Assembly (NCBI GenBank): GCA_964019425.1
Contig: OZ025836.1
Location: 434,001-498,000, forward strand
From: Flectonema sp. DT1601
Taxonomy: Eukaryota; Euglenozoa; Diplonemea; Diplonemida; Diplonemidae
Length of the DNA stretch: 64,000 nt
Direction of reading: 5' to 3'
Below, in pieces: positions 42,850 to 53,055 of this stretch. A program made the translations under genes and the position numbers. Every line of letters begins with the position of its first letter. The first letter of the stretch is position 1. A model generated the notes under the pieces. That model was not told where the DNA came from and did not search any database. It worked only from the letters and a program-made list of their open reading frames with translations.

Positions 42850-43778
42850 GACCCTATTACTTACTGTTTGACCACAAAAATGTTACTTAATTTTTTTTTT
42901 TCCTCTCGCTCTTTTTCTATTGACGCCTGAATGCTGTGAGTTACCTACACTGCATTTCATAATATACAGCAACGTTGGATTGAACTAACTGCTGAATAAG
43001 GCATATTATTTTTTTTTTTAAAAATATTTTTTTGATTTGGTGCAACATTTTTTTGTAATAAATTAATATTCTAAAATAACCAGAGTAATGGCCGGTTATC
43101 TCAAAAAAAAAAAAAAAACAGAGTTCTGTAATTCCATTTTTCTGGAATTTTTGATGAAGATGAAGTTGCTGTTCGCGTAATGATTGATACGTTGCAATAC
43201 TTTTTGGATAGTTCTTATGGTTGCATTGTAGTGGTCGTCAGTCTTACCGGTGATGTCTTCTGGGAGCCTCTAGGTCAAAGTCTCTTATTCCCAGTGGAAA
43301 ATATCACCACTGGCTGAAATCTTTTTTTTTTTCCCGAAAACAACTTGTGGTCTGTTTTGTTTTTATTTTTATTACTGTTTAGGCTATTATAATAATAATT
43401 GGGGAAAAAAAAAAAAAAAAGAAAAAAAAATAATTAATTAGATTGATTTTCACTGTGTTGTGATATTGTTGGTTGTGTTATTGTTTGTATGTCACATCTA
43501 AGTTAAGGCCAACGTTTGTTTGCTGGCGGTCGACTTTTTTTTTAAATTAATTTAATATTTTGCGTCACCTCTTTCCTCTTTTTCGGAATTATTGAGGAAT
43601 TTTTCTCTTTTTTTTTTTCCTTCTTCTGAGTGTGGTATTCCCCCCCCCCCCCGCTTTCCCTGATAGTATGTGGGTTCCTAATAATCAGAAACGATGATGA
43701 AATATTCTGGTCAATGAGACAGAATATTTCCCTTTCCCACAGACCACCTATTAACTCTGGTTCTTTTTTTCTTTCAGT

Positions 43779-44060
43779 CAAGAACTTGATATCTTAATAA
43801 ATAATAAAAAAGCAGCTGTTTTTACGTTGTGTGAACAGTTTCACCCCCCTCCAATTCCCTGCTATGTGTTTTTTTCTTTTTAAGCATACCTTTTTTTTCT
43901 TTGATTAACAACTACAAAATATTTTTTTTCTTTTTCAGTCAAATTCTTTTGATATTAATTTTGTTTTTAATACCTAAAATTTTTTACTGTTTTTATTTTT
44001 ATTTTTTATTTTTTAACATCGTTAAAAGCTTCACTCCCCTTTCCATTCCCCTGCTGTTTG
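43779..44060 (+). repeat. Repeat B right part, two tandem copies
   Basis: CAGTCAAGAACTTGATATC…GAACAGTTTCACCCCCCTCC (43778-43853) and CAGTCAAATTCTTTTGATAT…AAGCTTCACTCCCCTTTCC (43937-44051). Both match the right half of the repeat at 2535-2718. Confidence 0.45.
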
Positions 44061-44195
44061 TTTTGATCAAAAAAAAAAAAAAAAAAACAAATAGAAAAAT
44101 AGGCAATAGTTAATTTGTTGCTTCAAACTGTAAGCCCTTTTTCTCGTTTAAATAAAAAGCTCATTTTTTTTGTGTTAAATAAAGGTCAATAAGAC

Positions 44196-44390
44196 TTTTA
44201 GTACTCTTCTTCACGTAGTGCAGTCAGCTGTATAAAGTGACCCTGCGAAAGACTAGAGTACTACCTTTGTTGGTTTCTGCAGAGCTGCATCATTCTTACG
44301 TTCTTAAGGTGACTACCTTTATTGGTAGATGGTTTTAAAACGCCTGTGAGAGGTCTCACGGTTGTGGTATCGAATTACTGTTATTCCGTG
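44196..44390. other. Unidentified structured segment
   Basis: TAGTACTC (near 44198) pairs with GAGTACTA (near 44255). Then two related blocks (ACTACCTTTGTTGG and ACTACCTTTATTGGTAGATGG) follow, and a GTGAG-AGGT-CTCAC hairpin near 44346-44359. Base composition is more balanced than the flanks. No known RNA recognised. Confidence 0.3.
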
Positions 44391-44764
44391 GGCTTCCCCC
44401 AGATTGATCTTCAAAAAAAAACAAAAAAAAAAAAAAATAAAAAACAACCAGAGAAAAATCTTTTGGCTTTTATCTTCTACTTTTGCTGGTAGTCTTTTAG
44501 ATTTTTTTTAATTTTTTTTATTTTGTAGTCTTTATCGTAAGGAAAAAAAAAAAAAAAAAAAAAAAAAAACTTTGACATGATTATTCCAGCTTTATGTACT
44601 GGAATGTAGCATTATTTTCATTTCGTAAATAAATAAATAATTTACGATTTCCCCTCTCTGACCTTTTTTTCAAACAACCTTTAGGATATGCCTGAGTTGG
44701 TTATTTTATGTTTCGTTTACAATAGTTTCGTATACACTGCTAAGGGAATCCCATTCGCATTATC

Positions 44765-44880
44765 ATCAACAGACCGATGTCGATGAAGGAGGAACCGATG
44801 GTATCCTCAGTTCGCCTCCAATTAAAGTGATTGGTACCCAGACCCCTTCGCAGTCATCAGTTCTGGACTTGCTTAATTTT
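44765..44880 (+). repeat. Dispersed repeat D, copy 3
   Basis: TTGGTACCCAGACCCCTTCG then CAGTCATCAGTTCTGGACTTGC, matching 41900-41995. The left half is more diverged. Confidence 0.45.
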
Positions 44881-45007
44881 TTTTTTTTTTTTTTCCCTCA
44901 AAATGCGTTTGCGGATGGTTTTAACAAAATCCTATAATCTCATTGTAGGAAGGGCACGTGAACACGACATTTTCCTTTAAAAAAAAAAAAAAACACTTCA
45001 TCCGCAG

Positions 45008-45068
45008 CGAATGTTAAATTATCGTTGTGTTGTTCGTGATATAATACAATTGTACTTTTGCGTACAAA
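45008..45068 (+). repeat. Dispersed repeat B left part
   Basis: ATGTTAAATTATCGTTGTGT, then TGTTCGTGATATAATACAAT, matching 2562-2610 at roughly 80%. Confidence 0.45.
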
Positions 45069-45244
45069 AAAAAAAAAAAAAAATCAAACAATTTATTCCC
45101 CCACAGAAATATTCCATTCACATCATCGGGAGAATAGAGATTATGTAAGGTTTCGAGTTAGATTTTTTATTTTATTTTTATTTTTATTTTATTTTTATTT
45201 TTTTTTTCACACACACACATAGAGACTTCAAACAAGAGATCATC

Positions 45245-45913
45245 ATGTCGTTAATTTTCTATGGATTTTCTGTATCACAACCGGCACGTGCTATTGAATG
45301 GCTTCTGAGAATGGAAAAAATGAAATTTGAAAAAATAAGTGTCCTCCCTGGTAAGGGTACTAGAACTGACGAATTCATGAAACAGGGAAGCTTTTTAACT
45401 GTTCCTCGCATTGATGATAATGGTTTCATTCTTAACGAGAGTCACGCCATTATGATGTACCTCGGTGAGAAGCACAACTGGACATTGTACCCAAAAGACA
45501 TTAGAGTCAGAGCTAAGGTTCATGAATACTTAAACTGGCACCACGGCAACACCAGATGTATTACTAATGCCTGGTTCGCACCAGCAATTAGACCTGATTT
45601 GATTCCTGGTAAGGACTTTGTCATAACTCAATCAAAGAGAGCAAAGCAGACTCTTAAACACTTAGACGGAATCCTCGCTGATTCAAAATGGATTGCGGGA
45701 GACGTTGCAACCGTTGCTGATATTTCTGCTTTTTGTGAAGTATCACAGTGCCTACCTGAATTCTTTAACTTGTATCCATTAGATGCTTACCCAAATATTC
45801 TCAGATGGATTAACGATTGCAAAGAAATCCCAAGTTACGAAGAAGCACACGCAGGATTCTTCAAAATGCTTCCCAAGCTGATGCCGATGTTTGAGAAAGC
45901 AGCAAAAATGTAA
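45245..45913 (+). CDS. Glutathione S-transferase, theta-like
   Basis: Single exon, 222 residues, full family length. The thioredoxin-like N-terminus has FSVSQPARAIEWLL, where Ser11 fits the catalytic Ser of theta-class enzymes; the gamma-glutamyl-binding motif NESHAIMMYL (Glu-Ser) and cis-Pro TVPRI are present. The C-terminal all-helical domain carries IAGDVATVADISAFCEVSQ, the conserved N-capping/hydrophobic-staple motif. It conjugates glutathione to electrophiles in the cytosol. A pyrimidine tract and CACATAG end 22 nt before the ATG. Confidence 0.92.
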   Translation: MSLIFYGFSVSQPARAIEWLLRMEKMKFEKISVLPGKGTRTDEFMKQGSFLTVPRIDDNGFILNESHAIMMYLGEKHNWTLYPKDIRVRAKVHEYLNWHHGNTRCITNAWFAPAIRPDLIPGKDFVITQSKRAKQTLKHLDGILADSKWIAGDVATVADISAFCEVSQCLPEFFNLYPLDAYPNILRWINDCKEIPSYEEAHAGFFKMLPKLMPMFEKAAKM

Positions 45914-46350
45914 TTGTATTCGTCGTTTGCTACAAAGACAACGTTAGATTGTTTATTAACCAAACTACCTTCTCCCAAAGCGGCTACTTTACTGAAGCAG
46001 CAGAGTAAGTTAGTTAGTTCGTTGTGATCGAAGCACACGTAACAAAATAAGCAAACTTTATTTTTTTAAAATTTATTATTTTCAAACGAATCACTTCACG
46101 GTCAGTGCAATCAGAGATGTAATATTCGAGTTTACATCCGTTCTGACCCTTTTTTTTTTATTATTTTTTTTTTTTTATAAATCTGAACGTCAAAGGGTTT
46201 CCATCCACACCAGAGATGAAACCCAAAACGTTGTGTTCATTCTCAACACGAGTGAATGAATCATCGTCATCATCATTCATGTACCAGGTCTAATACATAA
46301 CACACCCCACAGATGTGATAGTGTCATTGGATGTCTTTGTAATGTAGCAA

Positions 46351-49300
46351 ATGGATGACATATTGCAATTCGCGAAAACTGGAGAATGGACAGCCTTCTA
46401 CGAAGCCATTGAAAAAAAAAAACGAGAAGAGGAATCCTCCAAAAAAGAAATATCAGTCGCACCATTACCATCAACTGCAGTGAGTAAAGGTTTGCAACAT
46501 CGAAAGAGAAAGCAACTTATCCCGAGTAATGTTATTAGGTACGGTGAACTGACAAAGACTGCAAGGAGTAGATGGATACTAAAGGAAGAAATCAAAATTG
46601 AAAATAAAGAGATCGATGAATCCCAAACAACAAAAACAACAAAACCACAACCAGAAGACTGTGAAAGAACTCCAACACCTCCTATCGAAAAGTCATCAAT
46701 AGAAACGACATCGTCATTATGGAGGTCGTTAAAATATTGCATCGGAAGAACAGCGAAATCACTTTCTGGAGCTTCTCACAACACTGCGCCTTCGGAAAGT
46801 GAGTCTCCTCTTCACATAAATATGAAATTTCAATTGGGAGGTTCAATGTACTCTACTACCCAAACTAATAATAATAATAATAATAATAATTCTGGTGTAG
46901 AAGCATTACTCAATCAGAGCTCATCAAATCAAACATTAACAAAAGGTATCCGAAACAACTTATCCAGTAGAAGTAGAATACCAAACTGGTTATCATCATT
47001 CACAAGCATTGGATTGGTGTCTCGAGAACGTGTTGCTTGCAATGGAAAACATCCATACCCACCTGGTTTGATTGGAAGTATCCGTAACTGCTGTATGTTT
47101 GCAGGTATACATGACCTTTTAATAAGAGTTGATAGTGAGATTACTGCTCTTGCTCAGATAGGGTATTGGGGCGATCCAATGGGACAGTCACACCGATTAG
47201 TAATCGTATTCGATGAAGAACAAGACTGTAGATTGTCTTTATCAGTTACTGAGTCTGCATCCCGATCGATCATAACGGAAGAAAGAAAACTATTCAATAG
47301 GAAAAGTTTGTCATTTGGATGTGTCTTTTACAGTGAATTCACACATAAATATCAACAACTGTTTTTACAAGAGAAGCTTTGCAGGGATTCGATATTATCC
47401 GTGAGTGGCATTTATATGAATGAAGTAGTTAGGATTAGTGATGCTGTTTGTTATTATTATTGTGTCCTATCGTTGGTTAGAACGACGCCTTTCGATGCTG
47501 TTGATGGGCTCGCAGCTGCCTTCATGTGGACTTCCTACGAAGAGGTTCTTCAACCACTTTCAACTTCATTTCACATTCTGAATAATCCAAAAAAATATCC
47601 TCCAATCAGAATCGAACATGCCAAATATTTGTTATCTCAAACATCTAGTTTTGTTATTCACCTAAATCGAATGTTAGCTGCCCTGCCATATTGCAGAGAA
47701 CAGTGTTATAGATATATGCGTCGCAGGGAATCGAACTGCATCTCATTTGATACGAATAATTTAATTTTTGGATATCCAGCAATGGGAACGACATCTAGAA
47801 ATGTAATTGAGAATATTGTAGTAGATCATGGTGTTGTTTTGATGTTTGCGGATAAGTGTTTTAAAAAAATATCATATGCCTCAGCTGATCCATCTGCTGG
47901 ACAGTGTGTGTTATACTCGACAAACAAAATATATTCGGTCACATCTCAACTGTCGCCGGAATGTTGCAGGTTGTTTGGTGGCACTCATCAAATATTATAT
48001 CTGAGTCCTGCTAATGATCATTCAGATGATTTTATTAAACCGAATCGAATTTTATTCCACCAAGATATCGCTTTGAAACCAATAATCTCAAATATAAACA
48101 AACCTGTTGTATATTTACCATATTCAAGATCATCGTTGTCACTCTCAGATTCGATTCGACGTTGGAGAGAAAAATCATCAACGAATGTTGTTATTGTAAT
48201 GGAACCTACTTCTAGCTCATCGTTTATGATGCCACATCAAGTTGTTAATGAGTTGTTGGGAAGTGGAATTTGTTGTCAGTTTGTTCCTCTATCATCTTGT
48301 TCATCTCTAACAAAAGGAACGTTTCGTGAATCAAACATCACTTCAGCTGTCAGTGTTATTTCCCTTCTTGATCTAGACGCTGCGACAATCAGAACGGTTG
48401 GTTCGACAGCAAGCAACCACATTCGTAAATGCAGAGAAAACAACAGATTAAAAACTGAGATTAACATCTCAAACGGAATCCTACGATGTGTAATACAGAA
48501 ATGGATAACACTTTTAGAGTTGTATGTCAAAGATTCTTTATTGTTATGTGAATTCTCATGTAGGAATTACATTGCAGGAAACAGTGTTGAGGAATACGAT
48601 TATCTATTAAACGCGTTCTATGCTAGAAATCATGTTAATCACTTTGATCAGTTGGAGAGAATCGAACTGTGGCGTCGGGAAGCCATCATCAACCAACACC
48701 AAAGCTTTACTGATTCGATGAATATAAGATCGACATGGCCAGTTGTTAATTTTCATGTTGGTGATGTGATTAATCCTGGAGTGGTCATCCCACGAAAAGT
48801 ATCACCTCTTGCTGACCTATCAACATCAGAGAGGTTATCCAGAACTTCAATTGTAGTTGACGGTCTTAGCGAATGGTTGAAATTAGCATCTACATTAGTA
48901 CCAGTCTACTCTGCGTATGCGTTGTTGTCGCTTGAGTATTCCCTTTGCAATCCTGAAGACGATTATAAATTACACATAAGGGACAAGAGGGATTATATAG
49001 AGACATCACCGTCATCTTTGATCGCATTTTGGTCTTGCGGTCTTGTTCGCACCACCGGAGTTTTCGTCTTAGTCCCGAAGACGTTGCTAAACCATTGTGA
49101 TGTTGTTGATATTGTTGGAGATCACTATTCAACGTGGATAACAACTGATGAGTGTCGATCAAAAATAGATCGATTGCAGGATTCGAACTGGACAGAATAT
49201 GAGGCCTATTTTGAAAAACATGTCACTGAACATGTAGACTTCTCACTGTTACCTAACTGTTGGAATTCTGAACGGGTCTCAGCATTTAACATGCGAGTGT

Positions 49301-50430
49301 GTGTTTCTTCGTTTGTATTCGGATTGGGGGCTTCTCTTTTTGATTGGGATAACAATCCAGTGTTGTTTCCTGTTATTTTTGATCAGCTTTTTTGTTCTGA
49401 AGAGAGCCATCGGGAACTGCTTGGGGTCGCGAGGGACAATATGTTTGTCGATTTTTCAACAAAATTTTTTCATCTGAAATCTGCACCTCCCGGAAGAGAA
49501 CGAGAGAGAGACGATACCCAACTGACTGTCTACTCATCGATATTTCTGTCTCATGAACACTGGGATCGTGAGTGCATTTTGTCTCTTGAAATCAGCGAAC
49601 GACTTAACATTACGATTCCCATCTCATTAATGTTAACAATACCTGACAGAAGTCACGCTGCAAATCGAATGCTTGAAAACAAGAACATGCTTCCCCCTTC
49701 GAGGATTCGATTATTCTTAGTATCAATGGCCCTGCTTAGATTACCCACTATAGAAAGGTCTGGGATTATGTGGGCGAAATCACCTTTTTCGGAGGAACGG
49801 GTGATTTCGTTTATAAAAAATGACATGACGGTGAGTAGTCAAACACGAACAGCAACTCTAAGCATGCCAAACCAATGTGGGAATAAACGACCAGCTTGGG
49901 CGACGGATGTTCTAAAAGCAGCGAGAACAGGAGACCTAGGAAGATTAAAAATAATAGCACACCTAGGAATTACTGCTGATATAAAACATAAAGGAAGAGG
50001 ACCAGTTCAACAAGCTGGTACAGGTGGTCATAATGAATGTCTACAACAATTACTGGGGATGGATGGCGATATTAACGAGGAAGACACGAGAGGCATTCAA
50101 GTTATTCATTCGCTTGCTATGACTGGTTCATATTCTTGTATAGAATTATTAATCTCTCTTGGTGTCGATGTTAACACCGTTGACCCTTGCGGTCGAACCC
50201 CTCTTCACTTTTCAATGAAATATGGTCATCACGAGTGCTCGAACCTGCTTTTGAGTCGTGGAGCTAAATCCCAGCAATGTGACAAGTGGGGATCCCGACC
50301 TTGTGATTTGCTGAATGTCAATTCTGCTCATCTTATTCCTGCTCCTCCTTTAACACATTTATCGTCTCCAAGAGGAGGTTCGGACCCATCAACAGCCTGG
50401 TGTGATAGTATTCCGTCCTTTACAGGATGA
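46351..50430 (+). CDS. Large protein with ADP-ribosyltransferase-like core and C-terminal ankyrin repeats
   Basis: Single exon, 1359 residues. The first 30 residues resemble an ankyrin cap (ILQFAKTGEWTAFYEAI), then a low-complexity, Ser/Thr-rich linker with an Asn run from (AAT)n at about 173-180. A middle region (about 390-560) follows the ADP-ribosyltransferase plan: AAFMWTSYEEVLQPLSTSFH, LNRMLAALPYCREQCYRYM (the LPxxxxxxYR strand), TTSRN (like the STS motif), and LYSTNKIYSVTSQLSPE…THQILYL. The ExE catalytic motif is not present (THQ there), so it may be inactive. A long uncharacterised region follows, then 4 ankyrin repeats at about 1183-1325 (TPLHFSMKYGHHECSNLLLSRGA). Role unknown; the ankyrin part should bind protein partners. 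Confidence 0.6.
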   Translation: MDDILQFAKTGEWTAFYEAIEKKKREEESSKKEISVAPLPSTAVSKGLQHRKRKQLIPSNVIRYGELTKTARSRWILKEEIKIENKEIDESQTTKTTKPQPEDCERTPTPPIEKSSIETTSSLWRSLKYCIGRTAKSLSGASHNTAPSESESPLHINMKFQLGGSMYSTTQTNNNNNNNNSGVEALLNQSSSNQTLTKGIRNNLSSRSRIPNWLSSFTSIGLVSRERVACNGKHPYPPGLIGSIRNCCMFAGIHDLLIRVDSEITALAQIGYWGDPMGQSHRLVIVFDEEQDCRLSLSVTESASRSIITEERKLFNRKSLSFGCVFYSEFTHKYQQLFLQEKLCRDSILSVSGIYMNEVVRISDAVCYYYCVLSLVRTTPFDAVDGLAAAFMWTSYEEVLQPLSTSFHILNNPKKYPPIRIEHAKYLLSQTSSFVIHLNRMLAALPYCREQCYRYMRRRESNCISFDTNNLIFGYPAMGTTSRNVIENIVVDHGVVLMFADKCFKKISYASADPSAGQCVLYSTNKIYSVTSQLSPECCRLFGGTHQILYLSPANDHSDDFIKPNRILFHQDIALKPIISNINKPVVYLPYSRSSLSLSDSIRRWREKSSTNVVIVMEPTSSSSFMMPHQVVNELLGSGICCQFVPLSSCSSLTKGTFRESNITSAVSVISLLDLDAATIRTVGSTASNHIRKCRENNRLKTEINISNGILRCVIQKWITLLELYVKDSLLLCEFSCRNYIAGNSVEEYDYLLNAFYARNHVNHFDQLERIELWRREAIINQHQSFTDSMNIRSTWPVVNFHVGDVINPGVVIPRKVSPLADLSTSERLSRTSIVVDGLSEWLKLASTLVPVYSAYALLSLEYSLCNPEDDYKLHIRDKRDYIETSPSSLIAFWSCGLVRTTGVFVLVPKTLLNHCDVVDIVGDHYSTWITTDECRSKIDRLQDSNWTEYEAYFEKHVTEHVDFSLLPNCWNSERVSAFNMRVCVSSFVFGLGASLFDWDNNPVLFPVIFDQLFCSEESHRELLGVARDNMFVDFSTKFFHLKSAPPGRERERDDTQLTVYSSIFLSHEHWDRECILSLEISERLNITIPISLMLTIPDRSHAANRMLENKNMLPPSRIRLFLVSMALLRLPTIERSGIMWAKSPFSEERVISFIKNDMTVSSQTRTATLSMPNQCGNKRPAWATDVLKAARTGDLGRLKIIAHLGITADIKHKGRGPVQQAGTGGHNECLQQLLGMDGDINEEDTRGIQVIHSLAMTGSYSCIELLISLGVDVNTVDPCGRTPLHFSMKYGHHECSNLLLSRGAKSQQCDKWGSRPCDLLNVNSAHLIPAPPLTHLSSPRGGSDPSTAWCDSIPSFTG

Positions 50431-50575
50431 TAACTATAACTTTTATTTAGATATTGTTTGAGAAAACCTTCTAAAGGGAAGACAAGTAGGTTTGCTACTG
50501 ACAAAAAACAACAACAACTTATATTACTCTTTTCCTCAGGTAGCCACTTAAAAAAAACAAGAAACAAAAACAAAA

Positions 50576-51049
50576 ATGAAATACCTGAAGTTTAAAATGC
50601 CTAGACCAATTCCTTTGGTGACCATTTGTTGTCTATTCGTCGCTTGGGTCGTATTACTCGGAGGAACTGCTGCGATGGCTGACAAAGATAGAATCTTCTC
50701 TAGTGATGTTATGCGTCCATTATGGTGGGGATGTTTTTTTCAATTATTTGTATCATGTTTTTATACTTTTGCGCTATTCACTGACACAGACGGTGAATGG
50801 GCTATCGTGATCGTTTCTATGACGGGAATGGTTGCAACATACCTCATGATTTCAACCAACTTTTTCATTACCTGCGACACATACGACTCGTGTAAAGCTG
50901 CAGCTGCTGGTGGGATTATCTGCTGCATCGTTGACATGGTAATTATGATTTTGTACGGAAACGAAAAGTTTCGTCAAAAACTCTACGATGGGGTTGATCG
51001 GGTGAGAGCCGCCACTATCCAACAAGATGACACTGTGAAACCATTGTAG
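50576..51049 (+). CDS. Small multi-span membrane protein (about four helices)
   Basis: Single exon, 157 residues. Four hydrophobic segments: LVTICCLFVAWVVLLGGTAAM, WWGCFFQLFVSCFYTFALF, WAIVIVSMTGMVATYLMIS and AAAGGIICCIVDMVIMILYG, with a charged cytoplasmic tail (DRVRAATIQQDDTVKPL). A Cys pair (CDTYDSC) lies in the last loop. Topology resembles MARVEL or SUR7-type tetraspans, but no signature settles it. Met at 50597 (MPRPIP) is an equally good start. It follows the ankyrin gene by only 145 bp, with a TTTTCCTCAG acceptor-like site ending at 50539. Confidence 0.65.
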   Translation: MKYLKFKMPRPIPLVTICCLFVAWVVLLGGTAAMADKDRIFSSDVMRPLWWGCFFQLFVSCFYTFALFTDTDGEWAIVIVSMTGMVATYLMISTNFFITCDTYDSCKAAAAGGIICCIVDMVIMILYGNEKFRQKLYDGVDRVRAATIQQDDTVKPL

Positions 51050-51278
51050 TTTTTTACTTGTTCTTTTTGTATGTTGTGATTGGCTAAGAATCACACTCAT
51101 CATTCGCAATAACCGAAAATGAAAAAAAAACAAAATCTCCTCTCTCAAAACCTCCCCCTTTCCCCCTTCACAGGCTATATTATTAAGCTACATATTAAGG
51201 TAACTGCACTCCGAGGTAGATGGGCTATTGTCGAAACCTAAAAAGTGTGCTTCAATAGGATAAGTTAAGCATCGCCAT

Positions 51279-51360
51279 AGTTCACTGTATCGTTAACAGA
51301 TTGTTAAATTATCGTTTTTATGTTAATTTGATACGATCCAGTTTTTGTGTTTTAAAACAA
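51279..51360 (+). repeat. Dispersed repeat B left part
   Basis: TTCACTGTATCGTTAACAGA, then TTGTTAAATTATCGTTTTTA and TTTGATACGATCC; closest to 39021-39080. Confidence 0.5.
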
Positions 51361-51373
51361 GGTTATGTGTATT

Positions 51374-51534
51374 AATTGGGGGGATGCTTAAGTTGACATA
51401 ATTCAACTCGAAACAGTTTAATTATTATCGAGTGGGGATTCCGGCGCCGAGCGCGAAGCGCGAGGGGTCGGCATCACCACGAGATGATAATTATGAGTTG
51501 AGAGTTAGACATTATGTCAACTTACCGCCCAATT
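51374..51534. mobile_element. Fold-back element with GC-rich centre
   Basis: 161 bp. Ends AATTGGG…CCCAATT; a perfect 13-bp inverted pair AAGTTGACATAAT (51390-51402) and ATTATGTCAACTT (51511-51523); a further imperfect pair ATTATTATCGAGTGG / CCACGAGATGATAAT. The centre is GC-rich (GCCGAGCGCGAAGCGCGAGG…TCGGC, about 51445-51472) and itself folds. Nearly the whole element is one long hairpin. MITE-like; class unknown. Confidence 0.65.
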
Positions 51535-51540
51535 TTATAT

Positions 51541-52024
51541 TTAATGCCATAAATTAGAATTAGGACTGTGCACATTTCATCACGAGAACCGCTGCTGATT
51601 TCTTCCATTTCACTATTGCCCTCCCCACAATTACACTCACGGGCTCAATAATTTTACGTTTGAAAGAAGCGTGAAATTAGGGCTCATAATGCCACTGAGG
51701 TCATAATCACACTCTTACTGATGCCCATTATCCACATCCATTAAATTATCCTCCCGGAAAACTTAAAATCACCCCCAACATAATTGCCATTATGTCAAAA
51801 TCACGCGGATTATTACAGGTCAATAACTACATCGCCACAGCCATTTTAAACCAAAAACGGAAAATCATAATTTTACTGCTGTATTAGATTTGGTCTTAAC
51901 TTCACACTTTTGTGATAATTTCGATTTGCCAGCCATCGGCCTTGTGTACGGAATGTAATTATCGGGTTATTTCTATTCCGCGAGTGATGAAATGTGCACA
52001 GAAATAATTCGTTTATGGCATTAA
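51541..52024. mobile_element. Inverted-repeat element flanked by TTAA
   Basis: 484 bp, with ends TTAATGCCATAAA…TTTATGGCATTAA and a subterminal perfect 18-bp inverted pair CTGTGCACATTTCATCAC (51566-51583) and its complement (51984-52001). If TTAA is the duplicated target, this fits a piggyBac-type non-autonomous element, although the terminal TGCC is not the commonest piggyBac end. The interior has no ORF. It starts 6 bp after the fold-back element. Confidence 0.65.
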
Positions 52025-52803
52025 GTATTTATCCCCTCACGACAGTGATATTAAGCCTCATAATATATTTTCTATTTTTCAATTTTTTTTTTTTTTTTTT
52101 TGTGTTTTGTCCCCACCATTAGGTATCACTGGGAAGTAATGTCTGCCTCACGTCTTCGGTCCAAAAGTTAAAATTTATTTTTTGAATTTCATTTGGCTTT
52201 CGACTGAAGAGAAAAAAAGAGGTGTCTATCTCCCTTCTCTCTTTCTCTCTCTCATAAGTTAGTTTCTATTTTTTCTTTATAGTTGTTAATAGTATAGAAT
52301 TTAGTTAGTAGAACGTATTTGCGATTAACTTCATCATCGAGTCAGTTTATATCGCAATCCCATTCCCCAGTCAATACCGATGCGGGAGAAGCTTTTATTT
52401 TCTTCTTTTTCTTTTATTTCTTTCTTTTAAAGACTGCCGTAGTTGTTGACAACCAACACCACTGTCGGGTCAGACTGCTATATGGTGGTTTTTTCCCCCC
52501 TTTTATTTATTGTTTGTTTGTTAGTTGTTGTTGTTCAATGTTTGAGTTACAACTATAAAGATGGTCTGAATTAACTTTTCATTGAATGGCTCCCAAACTC
52601 CTCCTCCTGGTGATTATTTCTATCACCTGTTTGGGTTGTTGATTTTATAAAAAATAAGTAAGCGCTCCTTACTGTGGCAGGCTACCCAGACCCCTCGTAG
52701 TAGGGGAAAGGGTCCGAAAAAAGATTTGCCCGAAGCCACTATTTGTTTGTTGTCCTACGAACTTTTGCATTTTGATTTACTGATTATTATTAATACTAAC
52801 AAA

Positions 52804-53055
52804 AGTAGTGATCGTTTTCTTCTTGATTCGGTTAGCTTGTCGTCGTCCTTTAGAAAAATCCTAAAAGGGACAAGTAGTATAAGATTAAGGCTCCTGAAAC
52901 TATGTATTCCGCAAGTGTTTTATGGAACAGCGGAACAATGTTTTCTTTTTTTATAATTTGATTTAGCGCACTTATAACTAATATTCAAACTAACCAACCA
53001 AGTAGTGACTGTGGTCTTCTTGGTTAGGTTAGTTTGTCGTCGCCTTTTTAAAACC
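52804..53055 (+). repeat. Direct repeat, two 55-bp copies 197 bp apart
   Basis: AGTAGTGATCGTTTTCTTCT…GGTTAGCTTGTCGTCGTCCTTT (52804-52850) and AGTAGTGACTGTGGTCTTCT…GGTTAGTTTGTCGTCGCCTTTT (53001-53047), about 80% identical. Confidence 0.5.

Larger units (their letters stand above)
41226..45244. other. 4-kb gene-free region, repeat graveyard
   Basis: The longest gene-free stretch. It contains repeat D copies (41900-41995, 44765-44880), a deleted hAT MITE (42546-42587), a two-helix hairpin (42795-42849), repeat B right parts (43779-43860, 43903-44060), an unexplained structured segment (44196-44390) and repeat B left part (45008-45068). ORFs here are Phe/Lys-rich translations of homopolymers. 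Confidence 0.55.
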
